Below are positions 1-8,330 of a stretch of 64,000 nucleotides of DNA, one piece after another. The first letter of the stretch is position 1, and each line of letters begins with the position of its first letter. The translations under genes were made by a program, and so were the position numbers. Location of the stretch: NCBI RefSeq assembly GCF_023703795.1, contig NZ_CP098518.1, forward strand, positions 2,666,001-2,730,000, given 5' to 3'. The notes below the pieces were generated by a model. That model worked only from the letters and a program-made list of their open reading frames with translations. It did no database searches and was not told the DNA's origin. This DNA comes from Haloplanus sp. HW8-1. GTDB lineage: Archaea; Halobacteriota; Halobacteria; Halobacteriales; Haloferacaceae.

Positions 1-875
1 GCCCGGAGCGGGCGGCCCGGTACGCCTCGCTCGCGGCGACGCTCGGTCGTCTCCGGGACGACGACCCGTTCGTGCAGGTCGTCAACGTCACTCACATCCC
101 GGATCAAACCCCGTGGGAAACCGTCGAGGACACCGCGCGCCGGCGGACGGCCCGCATCGAGGAGCACCTCGCCGACGCCGACGTCGACGCCGACTACACC
201 GTCGAGGGCCACGTCTGTCAGGACGTCGCCTTCGACATCGTCCAGACCGCCCGCGACGACGACGCCGACCTGATCATCATGGGCTACCCCGAGGAGCACA
301 CGCGCATCGCGGAGCAAGTGGAGTACACCGCTCCCTGTGGCGTCCTCTTTGCCAGCGGCGTCTCCGACCCCGACACGAGCGTCGTCAACGTCGGTGCCGG
401 CGGCGGCCCTCACCACCTCGGCCTCCTGCCCCTGGTCGAGCGGATGGGCCAGGAGGGCTCCGAACTCCACGTCATCAACGTCGACCCCGAGGGTGGCAAC
501 GGCCGCCGGGAGAACACCGAGGCGACCATCGCCGGTCTCTCCGGGGCACCTTCGGTGCAGGTCCAGAACGTCCGCGCCGCGACCGTCGCGGAGGGCCTGG
601 TCCGGACGGCCACGGAGAACGGCGGCATCCTCGTCATCGGCGCTACCCGCACCCGTCGGCTCCGGCGCTGGGTGTTCGGCAGCACCCCGGATGGCGTCAT
701 CGACCTCGCGGACGGCACGGACCTTCCAGTCCTCGTTTACGCCAGCCCGCGGGGCGTCCACGGTCCCATCGAGGACTACATCTACCCAATCTATCGCGCC
801 CTCACGGGACGGCGGCGCGGCCCCGCGAACGGCTCCGATGGGTCGGCGTCACGGGCCGACGGTCGGTCTCGCTGA
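1..875 (+). CDS. C-terminal part of an amino-acid permease with tandem universal-stress (UspA) domains (5' end outside window)
   Basis: The frame is open from base 3 with no start codon inside the window, so this is the last ~290 residues of a longer protein. Two Usp-type halves can be read: the first contains VVNVTHIPDQTP and DADLIIMGYPEE, the second SELHVINVDPEGG and GGILVIGATRTRRLRRWVFG followed by the usual LPVLVYASP strand. In haloarchaea this tandem Usp tail typically follows a 12-TM APC-family permease and faces the cytoplasm, where it probably senses nucleotides or stress. The permease part is not visible here, so the transporter assignment rests on family knowledge. A soluble double-Usp protein is the alternative. 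Confidence 0.7.
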   Translation, partial: PERAARYASLAATLGRLRDDDPFVQVVNVTHIPDQTPWETVEDTARRRTARIEEHLADADVDADYTVEGHVCQDVAFDIVQTARDDDADLIIMGYPEEHTRIAEQVEYTAPCGVLFASGVSDPDTSVVNVGAGGGPHHLGLLPLVERMGQEGSELHVINVDPEGGNGRRENTEATIAGLSGAPSVQVQNVRAATVAEGLVRTATENGGILVIGATRTRRLRRWVFGSTPDGVIDLADGTDLPVLVYASPRGVHGPIEDYIYPIYRALTGRRRGPANGSDGSASRADGRSR

Positions 876-930
876 CCGATCCCTCCCCTTTCAGTAGCGA
901 TTTGTGCCCCGACGCCCTCGTAGGCATCCA

Positions 931-1611
931 ATGAGCGTACAGGCAGAGTTCGACGCGTGGGCGGAAGCGGGCAAGGACAGGGGGATGGAGGAGCGCCACT
1001 GGCACACGGCGAAGGAGGCCCTCGCCCGGATGCCCGTCGAGGCCGGCGAGACGGTCCTGGATCTGGGAACCGGCTCGGGGTACGCCCTCCGGGCGCTGCG
1101 CGAGACGCGGGACGTGGGGCGAAGCGTCGGGGTGGACGCGTCGACCGAGATGGTGCGGAACGCCCGCGAGTACACCGACGACGCGGCGCTCGAATTCCTG
1201 GCGGGGGACTTCCAGCACCTCCCCCTCGGGGACGGGAGCGTCGACCACGTGTGGTCGATGGAGGCGTTCTACTACGCACGGGATCCGGAGGCCGTCCTCC
1301 GGGAGATCCGGCGGGTGCTCCGCCCCGGCGGTACCGTCTACTGTGCCGTGAACTTCTTCGAGGAGAGCGAACACACCCACGTCTGGCAGGAGAAGGTGGG
1401 CGTCGAGATGCAACTCTGGGACCGCGAGCGGTACCGCGAGGCGTTCCGGTCGGCCGGACTCCACGTGGTCGCCCAAGACACCATTCCGGATCGCGAGATC
1501 GACATCCCGCCGGCGTCGGCGTTCCCGACGGAGGGCTGGGAGCGCCGCGAGGCGATGGTCGATCGCTACCGGACGTGGGGGACGCTCCTCACCGTCGGCG
1601 TCGCGCCGTAG
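931..1611 (+). CDS. Class I SAM-dependent methyltransferase
   Basis: 226 residues. Motif I reads VLDLGTGSG (SAM glycine loop), followed by the acidic strand end GVDAS, motif II/III LEFLAGDFQHLPL and the post-motif helix LREIRRVLRPGGTVYCAV. This is the layout of the UbiE/COQ5-like small-molecule methyltransferases. The ATG at 931 is chosen over an upstream GTG at 904 because it directly precedes the conserved N-terminal helix. A TATA-like run at about 890-900 (CTTTCAGTAG) would suit a leaderless transcript. The substrate cannot be told from the sequence. It stands alone, convergent with the MFS gene downstream. Confidence 0.85.
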   Translation: MSVQAEFDAWAEAGKDRGMEERHWHTAKEALARMPVEAGETVLDLGTGSGYALRALRETRDVGRSVGVDASTEMVRNAREYTDDAALEFLAGDFQHLPLGDGSVDHVWSMEAFYYARDPEAVLREIRRVLRPGGTVYCAVNFFEESEHTHVWQEKVGVEMQLWDRERYREAFRSAGLHVVAQDTIPDREIDIPPASAFPTEGWERREAMVDRYRTWGTLLTVGVAP

Positions 1612-1626
1612 CCTCCGCCGCCGTCC

Positions 1627-2829
1627 TCACGCGTCAGTGAGCAGTCCCACGAGCACAAGCACGCCGAGCATCAGCCCCGCCAGGACGAGATATCCCTCGT
1701 CGAAGTAGCCACGATCGGCGACGGCCCCGAAGAGGACGGGGCCGGCCGCCCCGGTCGTCGCGGTGGCGGTGCGGACGACGCCGAGTCCGGTGCCCCGCGT
1801 CTCCCCGGCGAAGGCGTCCGAGAGGAACGACTGGGTGATCGCACCGGATCCGAGCATGGTGCTGATACACGCGGTGACCGCGACGAGGGCCGGAAGACCA
1901 TGGACGAAAGGGAGCGAAACGAACCCGACGACGGGCGCGACGAGCACCATCACGAGCGAGCCACGGACCCCGATTCGATCGTAGGCCGCCCCCGCGAGCG
2001 GCTTGACGACGATTCCGATCCCGAAAAACAGGCTGAACAGGACCGACGCCGTCGAGGAGGCGAGTCCCTTCTCCTCGACGAGGTACGTCGGATAGAGTCC
2101 CGTGAACGCCTGCCAGACGAGGATGTACAGAAAGAGTACGAAGACGATGACGCGGGTGTTCGGCCCGCGAAGGTCTCCCAGGACGTCGCGGACAGTCTCG
2201 ACGCTGAATCCACCCTCGATTCGGTTGTCCTCGGTTCCACGAGGCACCTGCACCCACAACGCGACCGTCGCGAGGACGAGACACGGGAGCAACATCCCGA
2301 GGCCGGCCTGCCAGGCGACGGCGGCGGCGACGGCGCCGGCGAGGGGCGGCAACACGGTCTGTCCGAGATCACCCGTCGCCATCGTCACGCCGAGTGCGCT
2401 CCCGATACGGTCCGGATAGATGTCCGCGAGGATCGTGATCCGAGCGATCGGATACAGCGACTGGCCCAGGCCGAGCAGTGCGGTCGCCGCGAACAGCCAC
2501 AACGCCGTCGGCGCCGCGACGACCGCCCCGATCGAGAGCGCAACCAGTACGATCCCGACGATCATGATCGTGCGCTCGCTGTAGCGATCGGCCAGGATCC
2601 CCCCCGGCAACTGACCGATCGCCGAGCCGAGCCACAGGATCGTCACGAGCAGTCCCGCGACGGTGAGGCTCAGATCGAACGAGGCCCGGAAGTACGGCAG
2701 GAGGATGGGGTAGATCATCCGCACCCCGAGCAACAGCCCCCACGACCCGGCGATGACGGCGAGCGAGCGGCCGCGGCTCCCCCCGAACAGTGCCTTCGCT
2801 TCCCTGGCGACCGAGGCGGCGAGGCTCAT
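1627..2829 (-). CDS. MFS (major facilitator superfamily) transporter
   Basis: 400 residues, about twelve hydrophobic segments. The N-terminal half starts SLAVIAGSWGLLLGVRMIYP and contains the MFS loop signature LPGGILADRYSERTI (G-x-x-x-D-R) between TM2 and TM3. The equivalent loop in the second half is GAAYDRIGVRGS. The start is placed at the ATG at 2829; a longer frame to 2976 adds an arginine-rich stretch that looks like non-coding DNA. Substrate unknown; efflux of a small molecule is the commonest role for haloarchaeal members of this length. Confidence 0.85.
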   Translation of the reverse strand: MSLAASVAREAKALFGGSRGRSLAVIAGSWGLLLGVRMIYPILLPYFRASFDLSLTVAGLLVTILWLGSAIGQLPGGILADRYSERTIMIVGIVLVALSIGAVVAAPTALWLFAATALLGLGQSLYPIARITILADIYPDRIGSALGVTMATGDLGQTVLPPLAGAVAAAVAWQAGLGMLLPCLVLATVALWVQVPRGTEDNRIEGGFSVETVRDVLGDLRGPNTRVIVFVLFLYILVWQAFTGLYPTYLVEEKGLASSTASVLFSLFFGIGIVVKPLAGAAYDRIGVRGSLVMVLVAPVVGFVSLPFVHGLPALVAVTACISTMLGSGAITQSFLSDAFAGETRGTGLGVVRTATATTGAAGPVLFGAVADRGYFDEGYLVLAGLMLGVLVLVGLLTDA

Positions 2830-3010
2830 CGCGACGCAGTGTCGACGTCTCCCGACCGGATCGATTCGTGTGCGTGGCGGCTCATCGGCGCATGCTCGCG
2901 CTACGACGACGGTCGTATTCGTCTTTCCGATCCTCGCTCCCGGGCCCCCGCACTTTGCGTTCCGCGTCCGAGGCACGGCCTTTTAGCGGCGCCGCCCGAA
3001 CCGACGGCAC

Positions 3011-4270
3011 GTGTCAGCCAGACCGACCGGCTTCCGTGCCATCGCCCGCGCCGTCGTCCGCGAGGTTCGTCTGCGCGACGTCACCACGCTCGCAGCGAGC
3101 ATCGCCTACTACGCCTTCGTCTCCGTACTCCCGCTGTTCGTCCTCGCGGCCGTCGTCGCGACGGCGCTCGGCGGGCCAGCGCTCCGGCGGGCCGTCGTCG
3201 ACCTCGCCGGGCGATATCTCCTGCCCGTGGGCCAGGAACTCGTCGCCGACGCGCTGGCGAACACGGCCGGCCAGAGCGGCGTCACCATCGTCGGCCTCGG
3301 CCTCCTTGTCTGGAGTTCGCTGAAGTTGTTTCGCGGTATCGACACCGCCGTCGCCCGTATCTACGACACCACCCCCCGGGGATTCCTGCGGAGCGTCCGC
3401 GCCGGCGTGACCGTCCTCGTCGCCGTCGGGATCGGTGCCTTCGGCGGAGTCGCCCTCGTCGGGATCGTCGCCGTCCTCGACCTTCCCGGGATTTCGGCGC
3501 TCGCGCCCGTCGTCTTCTTCCTCGTCCTCGTCGCCGCCCTCTTTCCGGTGTACTACCTGACGCCCGCCGTCGACGTGTCGATCCGGGAGGCGCTCCCCGG
3601 CACGCTGGTCGGTGCCTGCTGCTGGACGCTTCTCGGGACCGCTTTCGCCTTCTACACCGCCATCACGGCGGCGAGCAGCCAGTTCGCGCTCTACGGCGTC
3701 CTCGGCGCCGTGCTCCTCCTCGTGACGTGGTTCTATCTCGCGGGGCTGGCGCTGCTGGTCGGCGTGACGCTCAACGCCGTCCTCGCCGATCGGACGACTG
3801 CCCGGAACCGGCAGGTACAACATCCACGGGACCGAGACCACGTGACGACGGCAATGACCGGAGACGACACGCGAGGCGGCGACACGGATCCCTCCCCGGC
3901 ACCGGACATCGAGGAACTCGCCGACCGGGTCGAGGCGGTCCGTGCCGACCTCGACGCCTTCGAGTCCGACGTGGAAGATCGGACGGTCGATCGGCCGGAA
4001 CTGGAGGCGGACCTGAAGGCGTACGTCCGCCGCCGGATGCGTCGCGGTCACGCCCGCGGCTGGGGGCCGTATCTCGTGCTCCTCTATGGAACGATCATGA
4101 CCCTGGGTGCCTTCTACTTCCTCTCGGATCTGCTCGCCATCGTCGCGATGATCGTCATCTTCCTCTCGACGCTCGGGCTCTACGCCCTCTTCGTACTCGT
4201 TGGCGCCGGACTCTCCCTGCTCGGCACACCGGGACGGGCGCTCGACGCGGTCCGGCGGTTCCGGCGCTGA
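3011..4270 (+). CDS. YihY/BrkB (virulence factor BrkB) family inner-membrane protein
   Basis: 419 residues with six N-terminal membrane segments (about 30-270) typical of YihY/UPF0761 (RDVTTLAASIAYYAFVSVLP, then VWSSLKLFRGIDTAV). An acidic linker follows (about 280-350, with EELADRVEAVRADLDAFESD, probably helical), then two more membrane segments. Early descriptions as RNase BN were later withdrawn, so the function is unknown. The GTG at 3011 is the likely start: a TATA-like box (CTTTTAG, 2980-2986) lies 25-30 nt before it, as expected for a leaderless haloarchaeal mRNA. The C-terminal extension is characteristic of halophile versions. Confidence 0.85.
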   Translation: MSARPTGFRAIARAVVREVRLRDVTTLAASIAYYAFVSVLPLFVLAAVVATALGGPALRRAVVDLAGRYLLPVGQELVADALANTAGQSGVTIVGLGLLVWSSLKLFRGIDTAVARIYDTTPRGFLRSVRAGVTVLVAVGIGAFGGVALVGIVAVLDLPGISALAPVVFFLVLVAALFPVYYLTPAVDVSIREALPGTLVGACCWTLLGTAFAFYTAITAASSQFALYGVLGAVLLLVTWFYLAGLALLVGVTLNAVLADRTTARNRQVQHPRDRDHVTTAMTGDDTRGGDTDPSPAPDIEELADRVEAVRADLDAFESDVEDRTVDRPELEADLKAYVRRRMRRGHARGWGPYLVLLYGTIMTLGAFYFLSDLLAIVAMIVIFLSTLGLYALFVLVGAGLSLLGTPGRALDAVRRFRR

Positions 4271-4512
4271 TCGTGAGTCCCGTGTAGATCGCGGTTGCAC
4301 ACTGATCGTTCCACGGAGGTGATCACAGGAGCAGCGGCGTCTCCCTCCCGGCCTTTCGTCTCATCGCTCTCGGTCGCAGAACGGCGAATACGATTTCGAG
4401 GATCCCAGTCCGAAAACACCGCCATCTGGGATCCGCAAGTGGTAAGTCTCCGACCGAAACGGTGGGACTACCATTCTCTCAAAGAGCCTGGTGCTCGCGT
4501 CCACTGGGACGG

Positions 4513-5085
4513 TCAGTCCGGTTTCCATCCGATCGAGATCACTGCATTACCCGAGAGGATCGTACGTCCGATCGTCCCGTAATAGCCTTGATCTTCCCAG
4601 ACGTAGTCGTCACGGAAGTCCCCCGCACTGATGGAGTCCGCGACGACCCCGCCGTCGCGGCTGTTCACCTGGAGGTGCCCCGAAGAGTCGTCTCGGGTAA
4701 CGAGACGCCATCGTGAGTCTGGTCCGATACTAGATTTTTCACGGAACCGATCGGTCGCCGCCTCGACGGAATCGTAGACGGAGTACCTCGAAGCCACGTG
4801 TAGTGGTCCTCTGTGGGTGCAGGCGGCCGGTTCGTACCACTCCTCGACATCGGGCAAGAAGGGATCGTGCGTTGACGGCCCCTCGGCGTAATAGGTCTTG
4901 TACGTATCGTTGGCAGGGTCCTCGTCCTCGTGTTCGATGCCGTTCTGAGGCTCGATTTCGAGTTCGCTGGCGACCTCGGTGAGCGCGAACGCCGCCACTC
5001 GCGACCGGAGGTCGTGTTGACCGAAACGGATCGCCTTTCGCCACGTTCGACCGACTGCCAGTCGTCTCCGGGCGCTGGCCGACAC
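4513..5085 (-). CDS. Hypothetical acidic protein
   Basis: 190 residues from a GTG, not recognised. The N-terminal 40 residues are basic (ASARRRLAVGRTWRKAIRF). The rest is acidic and hydrophilic with many aromatic residues near the end (DDYVWEDQGYYGTIG). No transmembrane segment, zinc motif or nucleotide-binding loop is visible. It lies between the convergent YihY gene and pcn, 60 nt downstream of the pcn stop and on the same strand, so read-through from pcn is possible. The balanced acidic composition favours a real haloarchaeal gene, but the start is uncertain because no in-frame ATG is available. Confidence 0.5.
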   Translation of the reverse strand: MSASARRRLAVGRTWRKAIRFGQHDLRSRVAAFALTEVASELEIEPQNGIEHEDEDPANDTYKTYYAEGPSTHDPFLPDVEEWYEPAACTHRGPLHVASRYSVYDSVEAATDRFREKSSIGPDSRWRLVTRDDSSGHLQVNSRDGGVVADSISAGDFRDDYVWEDQGYYGTIGRTILSGNAVISIGWKPD

Positions 5086-5145
5086 CGGCGGTTGCCGACC
5101 GGTCGTGCGGGGAGAAGTGTCGCGGCCGTGAGCGGCGGTCGACGG

Positions 5146-5889
5146 TCAGTCGCTCTGGATGCGCGGTGCGAGCATGAAGGTCACCCGACCGAGCCCTTCG
5201 CTGAACTCGTAGTGGAGCTTCACCGGGAACTCCTCGCCGAGTTCGACCGTCACCTCGGCGTCGCCGGGGATGGCCTTGTTCATATCCTTGAGATAGTCGA
5301 GCGAGAACAGCGAGTCCGCCGGCCCGGCCTCCAGGTCGATGAGGTCGTCGGCCCCCATCTCGAAGTCGACGTCGTCGGTGTCGCCCTCGGCTTCGATGTG
5401 GAACGTCGCCGCCGCCTCGTCGACGCGGAGATTGATGTGATCGGACACCATGTCCGCGGCCGTGATGCCGCGGTCGAGCTGGTTGCCCTCGACGACGATC
5501 CGTGCCGGGAGATCGAGATCGGGAATGTCGGGCTCCTGCCGAATCGAATCGGGATCGATCAGCGCGAGCGTATACGAGAGGCCGTCGATGCGGATGTGGA
5601 GTTTGCGGGTCTCCTCGTCGAGTTGGAGGTGGACCAGGTCGCCGGCGTTCCCCATGCCAGCGATGTCCTCCAGACGTGCGAGGTTGACGCCGATGACGCC
5701 GCCGTCGGCCTCGTAGGATTCGAACGCCGCCGCATCGAGGGAGAGGTCGACCATGCCGACGTTCGCGGGGTCGACCGCCCGAATCGACAGGCCGTCCTCG
5801 TTGAGTCGCACCTTACACTCGTCGACCAGCACGCTCACGGAGTCGAGGGCATCCCGGAGCGTCGACGCGCTCACGATGGCCTTGAACAT
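5146..5889 (-). CDS. pcn: DNA polymerase sliding clamp PCNA
   Basis: 247 residues, the normal archaeal length. It begins [19 protein letters not shown] and carries the two-domain clamp fold: domain 1 with [19 protein letters not shown], the interdomain connecting loop around [15 protein letters not shown], and domain 2 ending [20 protein letters not shown]. It forms a ring on DNA, giving processivity to DNA polymerases and docking FEN1, ligase and RFC through PIP boxes. A strong TATA-like stretch (5911-5923, reading GTATTTTTAACGG on this strand) lies about 25 nt upstream of the ATG, fitting a leaderless transcript. Confidence 0.97.
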   Translation of the reverse strand: MFKAIVSASTLRDALDSVSVLVDECKVRLNEDGLSIRAVDPANVGMVDLSLDAAAFESYEADGGVIGVNLARLEDIAGMGNAGDLVHLQLDEETRKLHIRIDGLSYTLALIDPDSIRQEPDIPDLDLPARIVVEGNQLDRGITAADMVSDHINLRVDEAAATFHIEAEGDTDDVDFEMGADDLIDLEAGPADSLFSLDYLKDMNKAIPGDAEVTVELGEEFPVKLHYEFSEGLGRVTFMLAPRIQSD

Positions 5890-5910
5890 GTACCCAGTGG
5901 TACGCCCCGA

Positions 5911-5923
5911 CCGTTAAAAATAC
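5911..5923 (-). promoter_or_regulatory. TATA box of pcn
   Basis: Reads GTATTTTTAACGG on the minus strand, centred about 27 nt upstream of the pcn ATG. Spacing and A/T run match a haloarchaeal TATA element for a leaderless mRNA. Confidence 0.55.
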
Positions 5924-6050
5924 CCGCTGTTCGTTGCGGGCGAGCGCGCGTCGCGAACGGGATCGCCGCCCGCGGGCCGACCCCGTTTGCCGTCCTGCGG
6001 GGCGGCCGGCTCACCGATGTTTGTGACGATGCGCTACGCGGCGAAGGAAA

Positions 6051-6064
6051 CTTGGTGAACCAAG
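6051..6064. promoter_or_regulatory. Perfect 14-bp palindrome between pcn and the Bat-like regulator
   Basis: CTTGGTGAACCAAG is a perfect inverted repeat (6-bp arms CTTGGT/ACCAAG, 2-base centre) lying 45 nt before the regulator start at 6109 and in the shared upstream region of the divergent pcn gene. It could be an operator for the downstream helix-turn-helix protein; that is inference from position and symmetry only. Confidence 0.4.
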
Positions 6065-6108
6065 CATACGGTCTATGACCCCCCGTCGTTATCGCACTAA
6101 CGCCATCT

Positions 6109-6762
6109 ATGGGTATCATCGTAGAACTACGACTACCGACTCACCAGTTCGCGTTCGGTCGGTACCTGCCGACCCGATCCGGGGGTACTACGGAGATCGA
6201 ACGGATGAACGCGGTGGGGGACGGATCCACCCCGATCTTCTCGTTCGCGGATTACGACGGAGGCCGACCCGACGACGGTGATCCGTTCGACGACGTGGAC
6301 GGATGCCGACTGGAGTTCGTGGACGCCTTCGGCGACTGCGAACTCTGTATCGTCTCGTGGGATCCCGAGGCGGACCCTTTCTTTCGGATCCTCGACGAAC
6401 ACGACGGTACGATTCGGCGCGGGACGGGGTCCGACGAGACGTGGACGTTCGAGGCGGAGTTCCCGAGCCACGACGACCTCTCGACCTTTCGGTCGGCCTG
6501 TGACGACATCGACGCCTCCGTCGAGATCCAACGCGTCTACAACCCGACGAGTACGGGCACGGGCGCCTGGTTCGGGCTGACGCCTCGACAGCGAAGGACG
6601 CTCGAACTCGCGGTCGAACGGGGCTACTACGACATCCCTCGCCGATGTACGACTATCGAACTCGCCGACGACCTCGACATCTCCGATCAGGCCGTCACGG
6701 AACGACTGCGCCGCGGCATCGTGACGTTCGTCACCAACGCGCTGTTGTTCGAGGACGAATGA
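6109..6762 (+). CDS. Bacterio-opsin activator (Bat)-type helix-turn-helix transcriptional regulator
   Basis: 217 residues. The C-terminus carries the Bat HTH_10 signature GLTPRQRRTLELAVERGYYD followed by a DNA-recognition helix ELADDLDISDQAVTERLRRG. The N-terminal ~150 residues (beginning MGIIVELRLPTHQFAFGR) form the acidic sensor-like BAT domain, whose ligand is unknown. The stop TGA overlaps the ATG of a 29-codon ORF (ATGA), implying translational coupling to the next two genes. A 14-bp palindrome sits 45 nt upstream and may be its own operator. Confidence 0.88.
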   Translation: MGIIVELRLPTHQFAFGRYLPTRSGGTTEIERMNAVGDGSTPIFSFADYDGGRPDDGDPFDDVDGCRLEFVDAFGDCELCIVSWDPEADPFFRILDEHDGTIRRGTGSDETWTFEAEFPSHDDLSTFRSACDDIDASVEIQRVYNPTSTGTGAWFGLTPRQRRTLELAVERGYYDIPRRCTTIELADDLDISDQAVTERLRRGIVTFVTNALLFEDE

Positions 6763-6848
6763 CGGCAAGCGTGACCGTCATCACAGCCGACAGTTTCTTC
6801 AGCGCGCTAGTCGAAGCGAGGTCCGTGTTCCTGGGGGGGAGCCGATGA
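6759..6848 (+). CDS. 29-residue small protein, ATGA-coupled at both ends
   Basis: The ORF begins at the ATG inside the stop of the upstream regulator (6759-6762 ATGA), and its own TGA overlaps the ATG of the DUF7344 gene (6845-6848 ATGA). The product starts MTASVTVITADSFFSAL and ends FLGGSR. It has no recognisable domain; the middle is mildly hydrophobic. The double overlap is what one expects of a translated link in an operon and is the main support, because 29 codons are too few to judge by composition. Confidence 0.5.
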   Translation: MTASVTVITADSFFSALVEARSVFLGGSR

Positions 6849-7213
6849 CCACATCGAACGCAGACGCACACGACACCGTGGCGGCCGACGAATCGGAGGA
6901 CGACCGAAACTGCGGTGCCGAGACGGAGCGGCTGGATGCCGTCTTCGGCGCCCTCGCCGACGCACGGCGCCGGCGTGTGATCCGCATCCTCGCCGCGAGG
7001 ATAGAGGGAGACGCGACGACCGTTTCGACCCTCGCCGAATCGCTCGCGGCGTGCGAACCCGGCCGACCAGCCACGGACCGACTCGCCGTCTCGCTCAGAC
7101 ACGTCCACCTGCCACAACTCGACGACGCCGGCATCGTCGACTACGACCCCGACCGCTCGCAGGTCCGGTACGAGGACGTGTCGCTCGTCGAGCGACTGCT
7201 GGCACAGCTCTGA
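6845..7213 (+). CDS. DUF7344-type winged-helix protein
   Basis: 122 residues. After an acidic leader (about 1-33) comes a single winged-helix domain beginning LDAVFGALADARRRRVIRIL, with a wing region LPQLDDAGIVDYDPDRSQVRY. This matches the haloarchaeal DUF7344/ArsR-like family of small DNA-binding proteins. It is the last gene of the Bat-like regulator operon, joined by an ATGA overlap. Its 3' side abuts the left edge of the genomic island at about 7293. Target genes unknown. Confidence 0.8.
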   Translation: MTTSNADAHDTVAADESEDDRNCGAETERLDAVFGALADARRRRVIRILAARIEGDATTVSTLAESLAACEPGRPATDRLAVSLRHVHLPQLDDAGIVDYDPDRSQVRYEDVSLVERLLAQL

Positions 7214-7292
7214 CCGTCCGGACCTCCGCGGGCGCGGATCGGGGACGGCGGCCGAGCGCGTCCACTCCGAAGGGCCTGTGTCGCCGGTCCCA

Positions 7293-7432
7293 TTCGATGT
7301 GCCTTTCCGCTTCCATGGCGTTTCTCCCCGTATGAACGCTGATTCGCCTGCAGTCCCGGTACGAACCGAGCCACAGCCGTTGGTGAGTGTCCGATGACGG
7401 GGCGAGACGAGTACTACAACTACTCGGCCCGA
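7293..7432 (+). pseudogene. Remnant of the rlmE upstream region and N-terminus (left border of the island)
   Basis: This stretch aligns without gaps to 42956-43095 at a constant offset of 35,663 (about 97 of 140 positions identical by hand count). It includes the upstream block CGTATGAACGC and the rlmE start: here MTGRDEYYNYS, versus MTDRDKYYNRS in the intact gene. The reading frame from 7394 hits a TAG after 19 residues. A 21-codon upstream ORF (7332-7397) overlapping the ATG is preserved in both copies. It is a decayed, same-orientation duplicate of the rlmE 5' end; DNA to the left is GC-rich core, DNA to the right is island. Confidence 0.75.
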
Positions 7433-7462
7433 TCTGTTGTGACTACTAATTAGCCCCCGAGC

Positions 7463-7861
7463 CATTCGTCTTTAGCTAAGAAGAAAAGGGCGTGACAGCA
7501 GCGACTTATTGAGGCGTCGCTTGAACAGGGTGTGATAGAACAGTTCAGACGCCTGTTTATCTCTGATTCACTCAATACAAGAGCGGAACTAACCAATTAG
7601 TGTAAAGCTCCGACACCAAGAATGGCACCACACTCCGGGCACTCGTAGGCCTGCCCATTTCCTGACACAATTTCATCATTCACATTCAACGACGTTGCAA
7701 TCTCGTTTCCGCAATCCGGACAGTGCGTCATGCTACTTCTCTCTCAGTGTCGTACACTTAATTAGGGAACGATGTAGGTTATAAACCTACAATTTGAGTA
7801 GAAAAGCTGTCTCGATAAGCCGCTACCGTCTTCCAATTCCTCACTTAGCTAAAGACGTATG
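7463..7861. mobile_element. MITE-like transposable element, 399 bp, carrying a zinc-ribbon gene
   Basis: Left end CATTCGTCTTTAGCTAAG (7463-7480) and right end, read on the other strand, CATACGTCTTTAGCTAAG (7861-7844) form an 18-bp terminal inverted repeat with one mismatch. Immediately outside both ends is the same 10-mer GCCCCCGAGC (7453-7462 and 7862-7871), a target-site duplication. No transposase is encoded, so mobilisation would need one supplied in trans. The interior holds one convincing ORF, the 44-residue zinc-ribbon protein at 7597-7731. The transposase family is not recognised. Confidence 0.75.
7597..7731 (-). CDS. 44-residue zinc-ribbon protein
   Basis: Starts ATG at 7731, reads MTHCPDCGNEIATS at the N-terminus and has a second knuckle YECPECGAILG near the C-terminus. 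Two C-P-x-C knuckles about 24 residues apart are the complete metal site of a rubredoxin-like zinc ribbon, with almost nothing else. Such haloarchaeal micro-proteins are common but of unknown role (nucleic-acid or protein binding is usual). It lies wholly inside a MITE-like element, so it may be a passenger. TTAATTAAG around 7758-7765 would serve as TATA box. Confidence 0.7.
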   Translation of the reverse strand: MTHCPDCGNEIATSLNVNDEIVSGNGQAYECPECGAILGVGALH

Positions 7862-7903
7862 GCCCCCGAGCACTCGGAGGCAGTATCGGACGCCCCGAGT
7901 ACG

Positions 7904-8004
7904 TCACAGCTCTTTCGTCTGCCCGCGTGCCTCGTCGCGGCGTGCTTCTTCAAGATCGGCGAGCAACGCCTCGCGAAGCTCGTCTGAATCCGCCGCTCGC
8001 AACC
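7904..8004 (-). pseudogene. C-terminal remnant of an AbrB/VapB-type antitoxin
   Basis: The minus strand reads LRAADSDELREALLADLEEA then RRDEARGQTKEL and a stop. This matches, in frame, the C-terminal half of the intact antitoxin at 14769-15017 (LRAAASEELREASLEDLEEA). The N-terminal swapped-hairpin DNA-binding half is absent. It is therefore a decayed paralogue whose missing 3' partner region abuts the right end of the MITE-like element. Confidence 0.6.
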
Positions 8005-8032
8005 CCAGCTAATCTCTATTCCTGCTCGCTGG

Positions 8033-8128
8033 TTAGAATGAGCCACCAATTCCAAGATACACAAAAATACCAACGACGGTTGCAATCACGTCGAGTACAA
8101 ACAGGACGGCATAGTCTTTCGGTTCCAT
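8033..8128 (-). CDS. 31-residue single-pass membrane micro-protein
   Basis: ATG at 8128 gives MEPKDYAVLFVLDVIATVVG continuing IFVYLGIGGSF. There is a charged N-terminus and one uninterrupted hydrophobic helix of about 20 residues. No family is recognised. Codons are balanced and a TATA-like CTTAGTG occurs about 27 nt upstream, but length alone makes it tentative. Confidence 0.4.
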   Translation of the reverse strand: MEPKDYAVLFVLDVIATVVGIFVYLGIGGSF

Positions 8129-8330
8129 ACTAGGTTCGGAATCTGGCAATCACTAAGAAGTTCTGGAGCTGATAGTTGCTCGCCTCGCATTATACGCGAG
8201 TATGTCAAAGACACTTGATTCACCACTTCAACGGTATTTGAACAATCGGGGAGGGAAATGTAGATGGTCGAACTCAGTCACGATACTCACGTCCCAACCG
8301 TTATTCGTTGTCTCAATCACGCTGTACATA

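Noticed and set aside
1900-4287. Very long plus-strand ORF (795 codons) opposite the MFS gene
   Set aside because: Arginine- and proline-rich composition and full overlap with two clear genes (MFS and YihY) show it is a shadow frame of GC-rich DNA.
7293-7432. tRNA gene as the island attachment site
   Set aside because: No cloverleaf or T-loop sequence could be read at either border; the repeated DNA is the rlmE start.
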